Origin: Bacteroidia bacterium
Lineage (GTDB): Bacteria > Bacteroidota > Bacteroidia > NS11-12g > UBA955
Assembly (NCBI GenBank): GCA_020848595.1
Contig: JADLHV010000111.1
Span: forward strand, 1-6,882
Direction: 5' to 3'
DNA length: 6,882 nt
Shown: piece by piece, positions 5,168 to 6,882 of the stretch
Position numbering within the stretch: position 1 is the stretch's first letter
Layout: each line of letters begins with the position of its first letter
Notes under the pieces: generated by a model
Database searches by the model: none
Seen by the model: only the letters and a program-made list of their open reading frames with translations
Told to the model about the DNA's origin: nothing
Program-made: the position numbers and the translations under genes

Positions 5168-6259
5168 ATGCGTTGGCATAGTTTCAGCAAATATTCAGGG
5201 AATTCGGAAGAACCACCATTCGAAAGATTCTTCAAATTGTTTCGGGAAATCATCACCCACACATCGGGTGATTTGCCAGAAGCATTAGAATGGATGACCG
5301 AAATTGACCGTGAATACAAACTATCCAATAGCAATTACGGCATAGGAGATTTTATTAAAGACTTAAAAGAAAAAGGCTTTTTAGATGAAAATCCAGTTGA
5401 AGGCACCATACAAATTAGCGGAAAAATGGAGCAAAGCATCCGACAAGGTGCATTAAACGAAATATTCGGTAAAATTAAAAAATCCAATAAAGGCGACCAT
5501 TCTTCCAATATCACAGGGATAGGAGATGAATTGAGTGCCGACCAAAGACCATTCAATTTTGGCGACGACATAGATACCATTTCAATTACCGATTCGATTA
5601 GAAATGCAACAGGACTTTTCTCAGATAGCCAAATGGGCATTAGAGAAAACGATCTGATTGTAAATGAGCGAGAATTAAAAGCACAATCGAGTACAGTTCT
5701 TATGATAGATATCTCGCACTCGATGATTTTGTATGGAGAAGATAGAATTACTCCTGCCAAAAAAGTTGCTATGGCACTTGCCGAACTGATTAGAACCCGT
5801 TATCCAAAAGACACTTTAGATATTATTACATTTGGCAATGATGCAAAAAGAATCGAATTAAAAGAGCTCCCCTATTTACAAGTTGGACCCTACCACACAA
5901 ATACGGTAGCGGGACTACAACTCGCTCAAGATATTTTAAGAAGACGCAAAAACCGAAATAAGCAAATATTCATGATAACTGATGGCAAACCTAGTTGTTT
6001 AAAAGAAGGCGACGGGTATTACATGAACAGTTTCGGACTTGACAGAAAAATCGTTAATAAAACTTTAAACGAGGCCGCTATTTGTCGTCGATTAAAAATT
6101 CCAATTACAACATTTATGATAGCCCGCGATCCCTACTTACAAAGTTTTGTAGAAGAATTTACAGAAACAAATAATGGGAAAGCATTTTACACCAATTTAA
6201 ACGGACTAGGAGACTTTCTATTTAAAGACTTCGAAAACAATAAACGCAAACATCTTTAA
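5168..6259 (+). CDS. VWA-domain protein partnered with a MoxR/chelatase-like ATPase
   Basis: A 363-residue soluble protein of the magnesium-chelatase ChlD/CoxE-like VWA group. Residues 1-175 are a polar, mostly helical N-terminal region (KYSGNSEEPP, GIGDFIKDLKEKGFL, then MEQSIRQGALNEIFGKI). Residues 175-350 form the von Willebrand A domain. The metal-ion-dependent adhesion site is complete: DISHS (D181, S183, S185), the threonine segment HTNTVAGL (243-250) and TDG (271-273). This implies a bound divalent metal and an acidic partner ligand. No signal peptide or membrane helix is seen, so it should be cytoplasmic. The start is the first in-frame ATG, and the following MRWHSFSKYSG fits the family start as I recall it. 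The next gene begins one base after the stop and encodes an AAA+ ATPase, so the two probably form a complex like ChlI/ChlD or MoxR/VWA systems. The substrate is unknown, and the 156-bp gap plus unrelated content argue against membership in the ars operon. Confidence 0.88.
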   Translation: MRWHSFSKYSGNSEEPPFERFFKLFREIITHTSGDLPEALEWMTEIDREYKLSNSNYGIGDFIKDLKEKGFLDENPVEGTIQISGKMEQSIRQGALNEIFGKIKKSNKGDHSSNITGIGDELSADQRPFNFGDDIDTISITDSIRNATGLFSDSQMGIRENDLIVNERELKAQSSTVLMIDISHSMILYGEDRITPAKKVAMALAELIRTRYPKDTLDIITFGNDAKRIELKELPYLQVGPYHTNTVAGLQLAQDILRRRKNRNKQIFMITDGKPSCLKEGDGYYMNSFGLDRKIVNKTLNEAAICRRLKIPITTFMIARDPYLQSFVEEFTETNNGKAFYTNLNGLGDFLFKDFENNKRKHL

Positions 6260-6260
6260 C

Positions 6261-6882
6261 ATGCACCACAACGAAATAAAAACTTTAGGAGAACTGAAAA
6301 AATCAGGCTATAAGCCCAAAACTATACAAGAAGAGCTTAGGCAAAATCTAATAGAGCATATTAGCAAAAAAAGTCAAGTTTTTGAGGGTGTACTTGGGTA
6401 TGAAGACACTGTAATTCCTGAATTAGAAAGAGCTATTTTATCAGGCCATAGTATTAACTTACTTGGATTAAGAGGACAAGCCAAAACTAGAATCGCCCGC
6501 TTGATGGTCAATTTACTTGACGAATACATTCCTATCATATCTGGCAGTGAAGTCAACGACGACCCGTTTAAACCTATTTCATATTATGGCAGACAGACTC
6601 TTCAGGAAATGGGAGATAATACAGAAATTGAATGGTTACATCGCTCTCAGCGCTATGTCGAAAAACTAGCAACACCTGATGTTTCTATTGCTGACTTGAT
6701 TGGTGATTTAGATCCTGTTAAAGCCATAAATCAGAAGCTCAGTTATTCAGATGAAAAATCTATCCATTTCGGATTAATTCCAAGAAGTAATCGTTGCATA
6801 TTTGTCATCAATGAATTGCCAGATTTGCAAGCTCGTATTCAAGTGGCATTATTTAATATCCTGCAAGAAGGCGATATTCAAA
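6261..6882 (+). CDS. MoxR/magnesium-chelatase-like AAA+ ATPase, 3' end outside the window
   Basis: The first 207 codons of an AAA+ ATPase, open to the window edge. From ATG 6261 it reads MHHNEIKTLGELKKSGYKPK, then VFEGVLGYEDTVIPELERAI (40-59). The Walker A loop is GLRGQAKT (69-76, with K75 and T76); an alanine stands where the third glycycle position of the loop is usually glycine. A family-specific insert with NDDPFKPISYYGRQ (99-112) and LIGDLDPVKA (146-155) resembles ChlI-type proteins. Walker B is IFVINELPDL (180-189), with N184 before the catalytic-type E185 instead of the usual aspartate; I recall INEL as normal in this subgroup. Then comes ARIQVALFNILQEGDIQ (191-207). It follows the VWA gene by one base, so co-translation is likely. 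Inferred role: ATP-driven remodelling or metal-insertion partner of the VWA protein. Arginine finger, sensor residues and any C-terminal domain lie beyond the window. Confidence 0.88.
   Translation, partial: MHHNEIKTLGELKKSGYKPKTIQEELRQNLIEHISKKSQVFEGVLGYEDTVIPELERAILSGHSINLLGLRGQAKTRIARLMVNLLDEYIPIISGSEVNDDPFKPISYYGRQTLQEMGDNTEIEWLHRSQRYVEKLATPDVSIADLIGDLDPVKAINQKLSYSDEKSIHFGLIPRSNRCIFVINELPDLQARIQVALFNILQEGDIQ

Noticed and set aside
611..6259. Stop-codon reassignment of TAA in this organism
   Set aside because: arsR, the DUF6428 gene, arsC and the VWA gene all end in TAA at normal family lengths, and TAG and TGA also terminate genes here.
1..6882. CRISPR array or complete insertion sequence
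   Set aside because: No regularly spaced identical repeats and no transposase reading frame are visible; the only direct repeat has two diverged copies.

Overview
The window looks like chromosomal DNA from a member of the Bacteroidota. The DNA is visibly AT-rich, and Shine-Dalgarno sequences are mostly absent. Candidate promoters fit the Bacteroidota pattern TTG-N20-TAnnTTTG better than the TTGACA/TATAAT pattern. The protein families (an aspartyl-tRNA synthetase starting MFRSHNCGELR, a DUF6428-type protein inside an ars operon, and a VWA/MoxR-like pair) are, from memory, typical of that phylum. No species can be named from sequence alone.

Layout. Positions 1-610 hold no convincing gene. They carry two imperfect inverted repeats (57-124 and 136-218, the second able to form about 34 base pairs) and an 82% identical 61-bp direct repeat (224-284 and 382-442). 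Positions 2356-611 on the minus strand encode a full-length aspartyl-tRNA synthetase, aspS, interrupted by one in-frame TAA at codon 190, where the family has a conserved tyrosine. The rest of the gene is intact on both sides, so a single substitution (real mutation or base-calling error) is the simplest explanation. A 174-bp divergent intergenic region follows, with promoters on both strands.

Positions 2531-5011 on the plus strand form a compact arsenic-resistance operon: arsR (repressor), a DUF6428-family protein with a cysteine-rich tail, acr3 (arsenite efflux permease) and arsC (low-molecular-weight phosphatase-type arsenate reductase). Spacings are 25 nt, 1 nt and a 32-nt overlap. The inferred logic is that ArsC reduces arsenate to arsenite, Acr3 exports arsenite, and ArsR senses trivalent arsenic and represses its own promoter. 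The DUF6428 protein has no established role, but it is cysteine-rich and co-transcribed.

Positions 5168-6882 hold a second, unrelated transcription unit: a VWA-domain protein with an intact MIDAS motif, followed after one base by a MoxR/magnesium-chelatase-like AAA+ ATPase that runs off the window end. Such pairs usually act together as an ATP-driven remodelling machine; the target of this one is unknown.

The points most worth a second look are the ochre codon in aspS, the DUF6428 protein, the long hairpins at the left edge, and the VWA/ATPase pair.
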